Origin: Anaerolineales bacterium
GTDB lineage: Bacteria; Chloroflexota; Anaerolineae; Anaerolineales; UBA4823
Assembly: GCA_016929095.1 (NCBI GenBank)
Contig: JAFGJM010000017.1
Coordinates: 1-64,000 of the forward strand
Length of the DNA stretch: 64,000 nt
Direction: 5' to 3'
Part shown: positions 25,789 to 35,477 of the stretch, one piece after another
How positions within the stretch are numbered: position 1 is the stretch's first letter
Layout: every line of letters begins with the position of its first letter
Made by a program: the position numbers and the translations under genes
The notes under the pieces: model-generated
Databases searched by the model: none
Told to the model about the DNA's origin: nothing
What the model saw: only the letters and a program-made list of their open reading frames with translations

Positions 25789-26899
25789 GTTCTACTACCT
25801 CCTCATCTTCTTTTTCCGTTTTGTCCAACCTTTCCAGGCGCTTACGTTCGCTATACCCTACCGCAATCACGAAGATGACGCACAGTGCTTCGATAACGAC
25901 TGTCATCGGTGCTCCGACGCCCGTCTGAATCGACATCGTTGTTCCGCCCGCTTTTAAAGCTGAGAAGAACAATGCGCTGGCTATAACGCCCAGGGGATTC
26001 CCACCGGCAAGGAGTGCCACAGCCACGGCTTCATATCCTACACCTGCCACAAAATCCATATACAATCGGTCTTTCAATCCCATGATCTCACATGCACCTG
26101 CCACGCCTCCCATCAGCGCACCGATTAAAAGTACGAAAAGAATTTGCCGCTTGACGTTCATACCTGCATAGCGCGCCGCATCCGGGTTAGCCCCAAGCAT
26201 GCGCGTTCGCAAACCAAAAGGGGTGAAGCGAAGGGCGAGAAAGAATAAAATACATGCCGCTAATCCGATAATGAAACCGGGGTGGAGGCTGGAGCCTTTC
26301 ATTAATATTGGTAGCATTGCTGTAGGGGCTATCATTCTCGACATGGGAAAGAAGGATCCAGGCTCTGCCATAGGCTGAGGTTCATGAACCAACCAACTGA
26401 CAAAATAAATAGCTACATAATTCATCATGATCGTGGTGACCACCTCGTTTACCCCTCTATATGCTCGTAGGTATGCAGGTCCAAAACCCCATATCGCAGC
26501 AACCACTATCGCTGCCAGGAAAGCAAGTGTAATATGGATGATGGGGGAAACAGGTAGAGGGATTAAGCCTACAACCGTAGCGCCAATCGCTCCTGCATAC
26601 ATATACCCTTCTGGTCCGATGTTCCACACTCCGGCTTTTATGCCTAATGCAACACCCACGCCGCAAATAAGCAGGGGGGAGGCACGAACAAGCACATTAG
26701 CAATAGCCTGTGGGCTGCCAACAGCCCCCTTCAACAATGCCGTATATGCATCAAGCGGGTTGACGCCCGAGAGCGCAATCAAGCCCGCTCCGGCGAGCAA
26801 CCCCAGAAGAATACCGAAAAGAGGACGTGCTCCGGATAGGACCAGCTCTCCGAAACCTGGAAAGTAAATAAAATCTGGCAGTTTCTTCTTCTCCGTCAT
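25778..26899 (-). CDS. BMP-type ABC transporter permease, first subunit
   Basis: A 373-residue membrane protein with about ten spans and the segment GIKAGVWNIGPEGYMYAGAIGA typical of the YufP/NupP-type subunit. The C-terminus is charged (SERKRLERLDKTEKEDEEVVEHV). It pairs with the shorter permease to make the channel. The start overlaps the ATPase stop by 4 bp, so translation is coupled. Confidence 0.85.
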   Translation of the reverse strand: MTEKKKLPDFIYFPGFGELVLSGARPLFGILLGLLAGAGLIALSGVNPLDAYTALLKGAVGSPQAIANVLVRASPLLICGVGVALGIKAGVWNIGPEGYMYAGAIGATVVGLIPLPVSPIIHITLAFLAAIVVAAIWGFGPAYLRAYRGVNEVVTTIMMNYVAIYFVSWLVHEPQPMAEPGSFFPMSRMIAPTAMLPILMKGSSLHPGFIIGLAACILFFLALRFTPFGLRTRMLGANPDAARYAGMNVKRQILFVLLIGALMGGVAGACEIMGLKDRLYMDFVAGVGYEAVAVALLAGGNPLGVIASALFFSALKAGGTTMSIQTGVGAPMTVVIEALCVIFVIAVGYSERKRLERLDKTEKEDEEVVEHVG

Positions 26900-28443
26900 G
26901 CTACTACCTCCGATGCGCGCCCAAGCATCATTTGTCCAATTGTGGAAACATCCGCTCCTTCACCTTCTACTTCTCCCATCACCTCCCCGCGAAACAGAAC
27001 AATGATGCGGTCGCTGAGTGACATGACCTCCTGCAATTCTGTTGAAATGAATAACACAGCCGCTCCACGGTTCCGTTCACTTAGTAAAGTATCATGCACG
27101 CTTTCCACTGCACCCAGATCAAGCCCGCGTGTCGCCTGGGAGGCGATATCGAGAACAGGTTTTGCATTTAGCTCCCGTGCCACAACAACCTTTTGCTGGT
27201 TTCCACCTGATAAATGTCTTGCCTGGACTTCACCAGAGGGTGTCCGGATGTTATAGTCACGGATCAGCTTTCTGGCATGCTTCCTGATTTCGTTATATTG
27301 AAGCACACCTCTTTTCGAGAAAGGTGGATGATCGAAATCCTTAATGATAAGGTTCTCCGATACACGAAGATCCAGGAAGAGTCCGGTTTTCTGTCTGTCT
27401 TCGGGAATATATCCAACGAAAGATGGATCGTCAATCACACGGTCAACGAGTTTGCCCTGAATGTGGATCGATCCGCTTGTCCGTTTTCGCAAGCCCACAA
27501 TACATTCAGCTAACTCGCGCTGTCCATTACCATCGACTCCGGCTACTCCAACAATTTCGCCGGCATGAATGGTGAGATTAAAATTTTTCAATGCGGGGAT
27601 ACCACGATCGTCGTTGGCATTGACATTTTCCATAACCAGAACGGGTTCTTTCTCCGTCATGGCGGGTCTGGGTTTTCGATCCATCATGATCGGGCGACCA
27701 ACCATCATCCGAGCCAGTTCACGTTGCGTTGCCCCTTTCGTTGGCACCGTACCCACCACATGACCATCCCTGATGACGGTAATTCGATCGGTAATTTCAA
27801 GCACCTCGTTTAATTTATGACTGATGAAAATGACCGAACGTCCCTCCTGGGTTAATTTTCGAATGGCTTTGAAGAGCTGCTCTCCTTCTGCAGGGGTGAG
27901 TACGGAACTCGGTTCGTCAAGCACCAGTATTTTAGCGTCCCGATACAATGCTTTAAGAATTTCCAGCCATTGCTGCTGTCCCACCGGCATCCTCCACACC
28001 TGTGTAGAAGGATCCACAATCAGGCCATACTCTTCACATAGCTTTAATAAACGAGTGCGAGCAGGCGCAAGATCCAAGAACGGAGGGCGGGTTGATGGAA
28101 GGCCCAAAATGACATTCTCTAATGCAGTCAGAGCCTCTACCAACTTAAAATGCTGGTGGACCATGCCAATTCCGAGTTGGATAGCTTTCGCGGGTGACTC
28201 GATTTTTACCTCCTGGCCATTGATAAATATCTGACCGCTGTCCGGTTGATGAAGTCCATAAAGAACGTTCATCAAAGTTGTCTTCCCGGCGCCGTTCTCT
28301 CCAAGCAATCCGAGAACCTCGCCTTTCCGGCAATCGAGACTGATGCGATCGTTAGCCAGAACCCCGGGGAAACGTTTTGTGATCCCCTCCATGCGTAATG
28401 CGACTTCGTCATTTATCACCATAAACACATCCTTTACCATCAT
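26896..28443 (-). CDS. BMP-type ABC transporter ATPase (two nucleotide-binding domains)
   Basis: A 515-residue tandem ATPase as in ribose/nucleoside importers. Domain one has Walker A LGENGAGKTT and Walker B ILVLDEPSSVL. Domain two begins near 265, with GVAGVDGNGQREL in place of a canonical Walker A, signature LSGGNQQKVVVAREL and QATRGLDLGA. Degeneration of the second ATP site is usual in this family. Start codon is ambiguous: ATG-ATG at 28443 or MVINDEV seven codons on. Confidence 0.88.
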   Translation of the reverse strand: MMVKDVFMVINDEVALRMEGITKRFPGVLANDRISLDCRKGEVLGLLGENGAGKTTLMNVLYGLHQPDSGQIFINGQEVKIESPAKAIQLGIGMVHQHFKLVEALTALENVILGLPSTRPPFLDLAPARTRLLKLCEEYGLIVDPSTQVWRMPVGQQQWLEILKALYRDAKILVLDEPSSVLTPAEGEQLFKAIRKLTQEGRSVIFISHKLNEVLEITDRITVIRDGHVVGTVPTKGATQRELARMMVGRPIMMDRKPRPAMTEKEPVLVMENVNANDDRGIPALKNFNLTIHAGEIVGVAGVDGNGQRELAECIVGLRKRTSGSIHIQGKLVDRVIDDPSFVGYIPEDRQKTGLFLDLRVSENLIIKDFDHPPFSKRGVLQYNEIRKHARKLIRDYNIRTPSGEVQARHLSGGNQQKVVVARELNAKPVLDIASQATRGLDLGAVESVHDTLLSERNRGAAVLFISTELQEVMSLSDRIIVLFRGEVMGEVEGEGADVSTIGQMMLGRASEVVA

Positions 28444-28594
28444 CAGGCCTTATGGCTAGCCCAACTTGGTTTGAAATCAATTCCTTGTAACTGCGCTTCA
28501 ACACTTTAACAGACCAACGGTGTCATTTCATTAAGTGGTATATTGCCAAGTTTGAAGCCTCATCGAAAGCTAAACCATCCATTCAGTTCCCATA

Positions 28595-28628
28595 CACAGT
28601 GGGTGGCGCTTCTGCACCACCCACTGTG
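28595..28628. promoter_or_regulatory. Strong intercistronic hairpin
   Basis: CACAGTGGGTGG (28595-28606) and CCACCCACTGTG (28617-28628) form a perfect 12-bp stem in the 214-bp gap between the binding-protein gene and the ATPase gene. No T run follows on the minus strand. Such structures typically protect the 3' end of the binding-protein mRNA so that it exceeds the membrane subunits. Confidence 0.65.
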
Positions 28629-28657
28629 AAGCTGAATTCATCTCATGACCAATAAGC

Positions 28658-29659
28658 TTAAGGGGCAACGTCAAGTTCACCAGACTTCAGACCAGCAACT
28701 GCCTCTTCTACAGCCGCTTTACCCTCGGCGGAGAGCAGGTCATTTGTGACATAACTAATGCCGTTTTCTGCGATACCCAAGATATGGGTTTTACCATCCA
28801 GAAGCATCCCTGCAGCTTCTTGATAGCCCAGTTCATTCCAGTTAAACAAGGCGCTACCAACAACGACATCCGGTGCAACAGGAGCCATATCAATAACAGT
28901 CCCAACAATCCAGACGCCTTCCGAGTCTTGCGCAGCGGTCAACACACCAACATAAGCCGCATCAAGGCAAGGTATGAGCACATCGTATCCGTCGGCGACA
29001 AGAGCCAGGGATGCTTCACGTGCTTTGTTGACATCGGACCATGAACCAGTGGCAACTGAGGTAAATTCAATATCCTTACCACAGGTGGTGAGAGCCTGCT
29101 TTATACTGGCTTCCATTTGCCTGTGGGGATCGTACCACTCACCCAAGATCATGGCGACCTTGTTGGCTTGGGTTGTATGACATGCCATTACGCCTGCCAT
29201 GTATCCGGCATGGCTATAGCTAACGGTGGCAGCTGTCAGATTGGGGACGCCGCCTGTATCGGTGGCAACGCTAAAGACGAAGTTTTGATCAGGAAATTCT
29301 TTTGCTACCGTCATGAGCGCTTCGCCAAATTGTCCACCCTGCCCAATGATGATATCGTAGCCATCTTGGGCAAATTGGCGGATGACCTCTACCTGCTCAT
29401 CTTGTGCTACCTCTTCAACGTAGGCAGTTTCGATGTTGTGATCCTCAGCAGCCCTAAGCATACCTTCATAGGTGTACTGATTAAAGGCTTCATCGGTTTT
29501 CAATCCTGGTAAAACCATTGCCACTCTGTGCTCTGGTCCCTGCTCCTCCGCAGGCGCCTGTTCCTCAACAACCGCGGTTGGTGTGGGCGCCTGTTGGCAT
29601 GCACCTAAAGCCATCGCAAAAATCAACAAAATCCCAAAGATTAATTGTTTCTTCTTCAT
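28658..29659 (-). CDS. BMP-family substrate-binding lipoprotein
   Basis: A 333-residue lipoprotein. The signal peptide ends in the lipobox ALGAC (Cys20) and is followed by an Ala/Pro/Glu linker, then the BMP/Med fold (HRVAMVLPGLKTDEAFNQYTYEGM; IIGQGGQFGEALMTVAKEFP). BMP proteins bind nucleosides, purines or related compounds for ABC import. GAGGAGAA precedes the ATG. Given the hydantoinase and racemase genes, the substrate may be a hydantoin, allantoin-like or pyrimidine derivative; this is inference. Confidence 0.88.
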   Translation of the reverse strand: MKKKQLIFGILLIFAMALGACQQAPTPTAVVEEQAPAEEQGPEHRVAMVLPGLKTDEAFNQYTYEGMLRAAEDHNIETAYVEEVAQDEQVEVIRQFAQDGYDIIIGQGGQFGEALMTVAKEFPDQNFVFSVATDTGGVPNLTAATVSYSHAGYMAGVMACHTTQANKVAMILGEWYDPHRQMEASIKQALTTCGKDIEFTSVATGSWSDVNKAREASLALVADGYDVLIPCLDAAYVGVLTAAQDSEGVWIVGTVIDMAPVAPDVVVGSALFNWNELGYQEAAGMLLDGKTHILGIAENGISYVTNDLLSAEGKAAVEEAVAGLKSGELDVAP

Positions 29660-29920
29660 GTCTCGTTTCTCCTCGTAAGTTTTTTTAATTTAGAGCTTTC
29701 CAATAAAATTTGTTCCTTTTCGCTCGTCAGTCTTATCTTTGATGCAGGTTCCTCCTTCCTCTCTCTTTGTCCATGGTTGCAATCAGTCACCGCCAAGTAC
29801 CAACTTGAGTCAAGACACATGGACGAGGTCTCCGAGATACTCTCTTACCCGGTGCACCTTGACCACTGCAAACCGGATTGAAAAAAGATCATATTGGCTG
29901 CAAAGCCTGCCGCAAAGCCT
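29660..29920. other. Intergenic stretch between DUF523 and binding-protein genes
   Basis: About 260 bp without a supported gene. It holds the ribosome binding site and probably a promoter for the transport genes, though no clear -35/-10 pair was found. Confidence 0.3.
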
Positions 29921-30412
29921 TTATGATGCAAGCCATTCATCTGAGGAAATCACCTCCAGACCATTTTCTTTAAGAAGCCAGCTCAAAACGCCGCATCCTT
30001 CACACCCAACCAGGTTGCCCTCCCTATCGTATGCACTCGTTTTGGTCACGCCGCATGAAGGGCTTCCGTTGTGCAAAATCGCCCTTGTTGCACCGGTCAA
30101 TTTGGCGATGCGTAAAACCTCCCAAGCACCTTTCATAAATTGATCTGTATAGTCATCCCCCTCCGTACTGACCATACGAAGACCGGGTACTCCGGTCCAT
30201 AGATCCTTTGCTGTACCTCCCCAGAAACCCACTGGGGGGCGAGGCGTCGGAAGACCACCAAGCTGCTCAGAACAAAGGGGAATGGCGTGTGAGTTTGCCA
30301 GGAGATCAACGACACCTTTGTGCTCAAACACTAATGAGGGGTAATTTACACACCTGACACCAGCCAGACAGGCACTTACGATTGTAACTTCATGGCTTCT
30401 TTTATTAGGCAT
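29921..30412 (-). CDS. DUF523 / TudS-like Fe-S desulfurase
   Basis: A 163-residue protein of the DUF523 family, which includes the thiouracil desulfurase TudS with a three-Cys [4Fe-4S] cluster. The candidate ligands are Cys15 (SACLAGVRC), Cys47 (PLCSEQLGG) and Cys120 (NGSPSCG), all in conserved family positions. AAAGGAGATGTGAG precedes the ATG. Placed between the M20 hydrolase and the transporter genes, it may remove sulfur from a thio-substituted ring before hydrolysis. Family assignment is firm; substrate is inference. Confidence 0.8.
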   Translation of the reverse strand: MPNKRSHEVTIVSACLAGVRCVNYPSLVFEHKGVVDLLANSHAIPLCSEQLGGLPTPRPPVGFWGGTAKDLWTGVPGLRMVSTEGDDYTDQFMKGAWEVLRIAKLTGATRAILHNGSPSCGVTKTSAYDREGNLVGCEGCGVLSWLLKENGLEVISSDEWLAS

Positions 30413-30529
30413 CTCACATCTCCTTTCGGGTCAAGTTTCTATATAGGTCGACATCTACTATGGGATTCACTTTGCAGTATCGCCAATCCCTATTACTTGC
30501 TCGTTCTTGGATTTTGGCAGATATTTTTT

Positions 30530-31705
30530 TCATGCGTAGACTCCGTTTAACTCCATCGCGAGTCCGAAGACCTCGGTTGCTTTCCACAGGTCGCGAACTT
30601 CCAGGTATTCATTAGGCTTATGTGCACACTCAACGTTTCCCGGTCCGAAAATCACAGTGGGTAAACCTCGTAAGCCGCAGCTTGCAAGGGCATTGCATCC
30701 ATAAGGAATCGGCCAGTGGATCAGAGGAATTCCACTCTTCTCTATGGCGGCTTGCATCTGCCTGTATATACCGCTGTTTTCATCGCCTTTCCATCCCGGT
30801 AGAAAGTCCTTGCCCACCAGGTGTTTGCCCGTATAGCAAGCGATATCGATGGTTTCGATTGTGAAACTAATTTTGTCCTGCCACTTTGCGTCTTTTTGAC
30901 AATTTGCTAATCTTGCTAATAGAGCTTGCTCGCTCTCACCGGGCAGTAGTCGGCACTCCCAGAGTCCCCAGCATTGGTCTGGCACAGTTCCATTTCCAGG
31001 TGAAGGGCTTGAACGGATCTCAACCAGCTCGATGACCTCGCTTCCTAATGCGGAATCAGAGTGCAATGGCGCAGCTTTAATGCGGTCGATTGCATTGACT
31101 GCATAGTAGATGGCGTTTTCTCCAAGCTCGGGGCGGCTGCTATGCGCCACTCGTCCCCTGGCGTTCATGGCAATTGTGCATCTGCCTTTCTCTGTGAAAC
31201 CCAAACGCAGATCGGTTGGTTCACCGATGACCACAGCATCGGCGGTGAATGTATCCAAGATTTTTTCCAGCGCCCGACCGGGCATCAATTCTTCGGCGAC
31301 GCTTGCCGAAACGATGATGGTTCCTGCAAAAGCAGCCCGGTCAATGTAAGACGCAGCGCAAATCATTGCCGCTAATGAACCCTTCATGTCTGCGGAGCCT
31401 CTACCCATCAACTTACCATCTACAACAACGGCTCCATAAGGATCACAAGACCACTGTTCCGGCTCTCGAATTGGCACCACATCCATATGTCCGTCAAACA
31501 AGAGAGTTGGCCCAGGGCGAGATCCTTTAATCACTCCAATAACGCTGCCATACGGATCAATTTGGACCTGGTCATAGCCTAATTCCCTCATTTTCTGGTT
31601 CACCAAGGGGGCGACCTGGCCCTCGTTTCCCGATGTGCCCGGGACCCGAATCAATTGCTGGGCAAAGCTAAGGACTTCTTCTTGTTGAATGCGGTTGAGC
31701 TTCAT
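30530..31705 (-). CDS. M20-family metallohydrolase, YgeY-like
   Basis: A 391-residue M20 zinc hydrolase. LFDGHMDVVP supplies the first ligand His and catalytic Asp, GRGSADMKG the bridging Asp, and ASVAEELMPG the catalytic Glu pair; a dimerisation domain is inserted near 180-290. The N-terminal SGNEGQVAPLVNQKMRELGYD segment resembles YgeY, which in Escherichia coli lies with the hydantoinase gene hyuA. It probably cleaves the N-carbamoyl or N-acyl product of the ring-opening step. It starts 30 bp after the hydantoinase gene. Confidence 0.82.
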   Translation of the reverse strand: MKLNRIQQEEVLSFAQQLIRVPGTSGNEGQVAPLVNQKMRELGYDQVQIDPYGSVIGVIKGSRPGPTLLFDGHMDVVPIREPEQWSCDPYGAVVVDGKLMGRGSADMKGSLAAMICAASYIDRAAFAGTIIVSASVAEELMPGRALEKILDTFTADAVVIGEPTDLRLGFTEKGRCTIAMNARGRVAHSSRPELGENAIYYAVNAIDRIKAAPLHSDSALGSEVIELVEIRSSPSPGNGTVPDQCWGLWECRLLPGESEQALLARLANCQKDAKWQDKISFTIETIDIACYTGKHLVGKDFLPGWKGDENSGIYRQMQAAIEKSGIPLIHWPIPYGCNALASCGLRGLPTVIFGPGNVECAHKPNEYLEVRDLWKATEVFGLAMELNGVYA

Positions 31706-31735
31706 GTTTTTGAGTCGATTCTTTTTACCTTTGCT

Positions 31736-33139
31736 TCAATCAATAAAGGAACTGTCGAGCTTTCGGAAAACCCTGCGGCCATGTCCTGGCGAGCCAACTA
31801 GTTCATAATCACGTATAACGACCTCTCCACGACAGAGTACCGTTTTTGGCTTGCCGAATACATCTATTCCCTCGAAGGGGCAAAAATCTGTATTCATATG
31901 GATTGTTTTGGCAGACATAGTCCACTCGATGTTGGGATCGAAAAGTACAATATCTGCGTCTGATCCGGGGGATAAACTGCCTTTTTGAGGAAATAGACCA
32001 AACAATCGTGCCGGGTTTGAGGCGGATAATGAAACGAGGCGCGGCAGCGAAATGCGATTTTTCCTGACACCTTCCGTATACAGCATGGTCAATCTAGGCT
32101 CAACGCCCGGCATCCCATTTGGAACTTTATCAAATCTTCCCTCGCCTAACCGCGTCCGGTCTGCGCTCGGCAGCCCTGCATCATCAGAGGAAACAACCTC
32201 GATAGGACCGACTCGTGATGCTCTCCACAGGGCGTCAATATCTCTTTGTGTTCTCAACGGCGGACTACATATGAAGAGATGACCAAGTTCCGTATTCAGA
32301 AGGTCTTCGGTAAGAATGAGATAATGAGTACAGGTTTCACAATGAATTGGATCACCTTCAGATTGCGCTTTTTGAATAATCCGGACGCTCTCTGCGGTCG
32401 AAGCATGAACGATGTAGACCGGTGCTCGTTCTTCTTTCATGAGATCTATAACTCTTTGGATGGCAACATTTTCTGCTGAGTTTGGCCGGCTTCGAGCATG
32501 ATAAATCCAACTTGTGTTACCTTGGGCTAGCTCGCGTTGCAACCGATATTCCAGGATAGCATCGTTCTCGCAATGCACCATGAGCATGCCGCCGCTTTCT
32601 GCCGTCGTCTTTAATACCTGGAGCATGCTATCGTCGTCCATCAAGCGATCGGAATGGCGGTAAGTCGTGAAGCATTTATAAGTAGGAACCCCCGCCTCCA
32701 CCAACTTGGGAATCTCCGTGAGCGTCTGCTCGCTGGAATCCAACAAGATTCCATGAATGCTCCAGTCGACATATGCCTGCCCGTTGGCTTTTTGCTCGTG
32801 CTCCTCCAAATTGCGCAGCAATGAGTCGCCCTTGGGTTGCGTGGAAAAGCTGATGACGGTGGTTATTCCTCCATAGGCGGCAGATGCTGTACCTGTATGG
32901 AAATCGTGAACCGTTTTGGAGCCCATGAAGGGGGCATCGAAGTGGACATGCGGATCCACCAGCCCCGGTAAAACCAGCAGCCCCGTAGCATCGAAGACCT
33001 CGTCGAATGACGTCGGGTCGAAATCACCTCTGAGGCCATGTGCGGCGATGTGATCGCCCTCTATGACAATATCATATGGCGCAACATCACTGTCGCTAAC
33101 AACCGTTCCCCCTTGGATGAGAAGCTTTTTCGTAGTCAT
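31736..33139 (-). CDS. Hydantoinase/dihydropyrimidinase
   Basis: A 467-residue amidohydrolase that opens cyclic ureides such as hydantoins or dihydropyrimidines. Metal ligands are visible as DPHVHFD (about 62-68), a Lys that would be carbamylated in TYKCFTTY (about 153-160), LMVHCEND, IVHAST and the catalytic Asp in SSDDAG (about 318). Length and motif order match D-hydantoinases rather than dihydroorotase; allantoinase is an alternative. AGAGGTG precedes the ATG. Confidence 0.85.
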   Translation of the reverse strand: MTTKKLLIQGGTVVSDSDVAPYDIVIEGDHIAAHGLRGDFDPTSFDEVFDATGLLVLPGLVDPHVHFDAPFMGSKTVHDFHTGTASAAYGGITTVISFSTQPKGDSLLRNLEEHEQKANGQAYVDWSIHGILLDSSEQTLTEIPKLVEAGVPTYKCFTTYRHSDRLMDDDSMLQVLKTTAESGGMLMVHCENDAILEYRLQRELAQGNTSWIYHARSRPNSAENVAIQRVIDLMKEERAPVYIVHASTAESVRIIQKAQSEGDPIHCETCTHYLILTEDLLNTELGHLFICSPPLRTQRDIDALWRASRVGPIEVVSSDDAGLPSADRTRLGEGRFDKVPNGMPGVEPRLTMLYTEGVRKNRISLPRLVSLSASNPARLFGLFPQKGSLSPGSDADIVLFDPNIEWTMSAKTIHMNTDFCPFEGIDVFGKPKTVLCRGEVVIRDYELVGSPGHGRRVFRKLDSSFID

Positions 33140-33542
33140 GTTTTATACACCTCTTGCCAGGTTACCGATCCTGGAGACGGAAGAATAACGGTCTCCTGGC
33201 CATCAAGCTCTTCGGGCAGCAATTACCCGCCGAGTATCGTTTGCTGATTATAATCCTCCAACAATAAATCCTTGACATTACCGCAGAACTCATGTCTCTC
33301 ATTGAGTAAGATGTGCACCACTCCATGCATCCATTCAGAGTGTGCAGTTGTATTTGGGCGATGATCTAAAATTACTCCGGAGACTCTGAGATTGTTACCA
33401 TTCTCAGAGTCTCCCTTTGCGCTATATTTTATCCTATTCTGTTGGCTTATGTTCAAGTCCGGCGGATCAGTTAGTGAATTCCTGGATCATTACCATCTGC
33501 TTTTACCAATCGCCGCTTTCGTTGAATGAAAGCCATATCAGG
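33140..33542. other. Intergenic stretch between AOR and hydantoinase genes
   Basis: About 400 bp. Apart from the hairpin at 33379-33414 I see no convincing gene; a 77-codon minus frame (33223-33456) runs through the hairpin and has no recognised relatives. Confidence 0.35.
33379..33414 (-). terminator. Hairpin after the aldehyde:ferredoxin oxidoreductase gene
   Basis: GGAGACTCTGAGA (33379-33391) and TCTCAGAGTCTCC (33402-33414) make a perfect 13-bp stem with a 10-nt loop. On the minus strand a modest T-containing stretch (CGGAGTAATTTTAG) follows; on the plus strand CTTT. It may terminate or attenuate between the oxidoreductase and the hydantoinase genes. Confidence 0.55.
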
Positions 33543-35477
33543 TTAGTTACCGCTGTGAGCCTCCAGTTTTTGCCACACATCCGAAAGGTCCAGCTGCAGT
33601 AAACCATCTCTGGTTTGCTGGCCGGTATCGTTTGCCCATCCATGCATCTCATAAAATTCGTCAAGCATTTCGTTCCACTTGCACTCATCCAATAGCTCAC
33701 CTCTGTATCGCCCTGATTTTATCGGCTCATCGACAAAGATCTTCGGTGGCATATCGTCTGCGCGCGAAAAACCTCCATGAATCGTGTTGAAAGCTTTTTC
33801 AATGTTCACAATCCGCTGTCCTATGAGAAACAGGTCGTCAGCTGACATTGGCGACCCCGTAGCCTCTGAGATCATGGCGGCTAATTCCTTTGGTCCCAAG
33901 AAGCTGTGATCTCCCCACCAAGTGGTGTAGTAGCAGATGCCCAGGGCATCGACTGCCGCCTTAAAACACGAGTACCAGAAAGTCAATTTTCCCTTTCCTT
34001 CGTAGGCGGTTTGATCGCCCGCGGTAGGGACACCATATAATTTTTCGCCTAATTCACGCGAGATCGCCTGATACTCCGTAGTAGGAGATCCGTCCAGGTG
34101 CCTTCCGCCTCTCAATGAGACAACGTTGCCAAACCCCCAACCTTTTGCAGAGCGCAGGGCATCGACATTGTCCTGGCCTTTGCAGTGGATGGCATAGTAT
34201 TCAGACCCTCTTCCAATGACCTTCGATGCCTCTTGCACTCCACGCGCCAAAAGGGCGCCAAAACCATCATTTTGTGAGATCATCCTTAGCAACTCGAGTA
34301 CGCATCCGGCGTCCCCCCAAGCAAGGGGCATACCTCCGGTGTCTTCCGGCTTCAATATCCCCTTTTGATAGCAATCGATAGCCCAAGAAATCACGACTCC
34401 CGCAGCATCGTTATCAAGACCCATTAGACTGATTTGTTCGAATATCTTCAATAGGGCTGCGAAGTCAACTATGTCGCATCGAGAACCGAAAGCGAAGACC
34501 GCGTTCGCTTCAAATGCGTTCAATTTTAGACCCGCATAGGGACCTTTCACAACTTCGTAAACGACAAAGCCGCATTGAATCGGGCAGTTATGGCAAGAAG
34601 GGAATCTCTCTTCTAGTTTCCTTACATTGGTTTCTCCACTCAAAATTTGGGGAAAGTCGATGATTGCCATACGGTCGGGGTCCCAGTGATCGTCCGCCAC
34701 ATTCCTGGTTGGAAGAGAACAACTTTCGTTCATATTTTTGGAATATGTCCCGTGAGTTCCTCTTTGACTAATCAACTTAACAAAATCAGAGTTCTTCATC
34801 AGGGAGTAATATGAATTTGCTAGGTCTTGAAACCTTCGGGGGTGGGCTATAGAGATTTGTTCGGTAGGTTTTGCCACAATGGCTTTCAGATTCTTTGACC
34901 CCATGATCGCGCCTAATCCGCCTGATGCAGCCGCGCGCGTTTTATCAACGATGGCAATCGCAAAACGCACAAGGTTTTCGCCAGCAGGGCCGATTGTGAG
35001 AAATCTGAGAGCATCATCGACGAGTTCTTCGCGAATCTTCTCTTGGGTCTCCCATGTTGTTTTACCCCATAGATGACTTGCATCCTTGAGTTCGACTTTA
35101 CCATTGTGAAGATAGAGATAGACAGGGCGCTCTGAACGACCAGAAACAATGAGGTTGTCGAAGCCCGCCTGTTTCATGGCGGGAGCAAAATGCCCCCCGG
35201 CATGAGCGTAATTAATTCCACCCGTTGAAAGATTCTTTGAGCCAATTGAAGTGTAGCAGGCAGCAGGAGCCATAGTGCCCACAAGTGCGCCGGCACCGAA
35301 TACAAGCAAATTTTCGGGGGATAATGGATCAACCCCAGGGGCTAATTGGTTTAGCAATATCCAACTGTTGACGCCGCGTCCGCCGAGAAACCTTTGAGTA
35401 AGGCTGGCCGATTCCTCGACACTCCATTTCCCTGAAGTGAGGTCTACCCTGGCGACTCGCCCGGCGTATGCATTCAT
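33543..35477 (-). CDS. Aldehyde:ferredoxin oxidoreductase (tungstopterin enzyme)
   Basis: A 644-residue AOR-family protein. The N-terminal domain (VARVDLTSGKW; FLGGRGVNSWIL; GSKNLSTGGI) binds the pterin cofactor. CHNCPIQC gives three Cys ligands of the [4Fe-4S] cluster, and the fourth is in DALGICYYT. AORs oxidise aldehydes to acids with ferredoxin as acceptor using a tungsten bis-pterin. Its place at the head of the hydantoin cluster suggests that an aldehyde or a heterocycle is oxidised in the same route. MoeA proteins that could serve its cofactor are encoded at 59.9-63.1 kb. Confidence 0.88.
   Translation of the reverse strand: MNAYAGRVARVDLTSGKWSVEESASLTQRFLGGRGVNSWILLNQLAPGVDPLSPENLLVFGAGALVGTMAPAACYTSIGSKNLSTGGINYAHAGGHFAPAMKQAGFDNLIVSGRSERPVYLYLHNGKVELKDASHLWGKTTWETQEKIREELVDDALRFLTIGPAGENLVRFAIAIVDKTRAAASGGLGAIMGSKNLKAIVAKPTEQISIAHPRRFQDLANSYYSLMKNSDFVKLISQRGTHGTYSKNMNESCSLPTRNVADDHWDPDRMAIIDFPQILSGETNVRKLEERFPSCHNCPIQCGFVVYEVVKGPYAGLKLNAFEANAVFAFGSRCDIVDFAALLKIFEQISLMGLDNDAAGVVISWAIDCYQKGILKPEDTGGMPLAWGDAGCVLELLRMISQNDGFGALLARGVQEASKVIGRGSEYYAIHCKGQDNVDALRSAKGWGFGNVVSLRGGRHLDGSPTTEYQAISRELGEKLYGVPTAGDQTAYEGKGKLTFWYSCFKAAVDALGICYYTTWWGDHSFLGPKELAAMISEATGSPMSADDLFLIGQRIVNIEKAFNTIHGGFSRADDMPPKIFVDEPIKSGRYRGELLDECKWNEMLDEFYEMHGWANDTGQQTRDGLLQLDLSDVWQKLEAHSGN

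Noticed and set aside
33223..33456. 77-codon minus ORF between AOR and hydantoinase genes
   Set aside because: It passes through a 13-bp terminator-like hairpin and has no recognised family or clear ribosome binding site.
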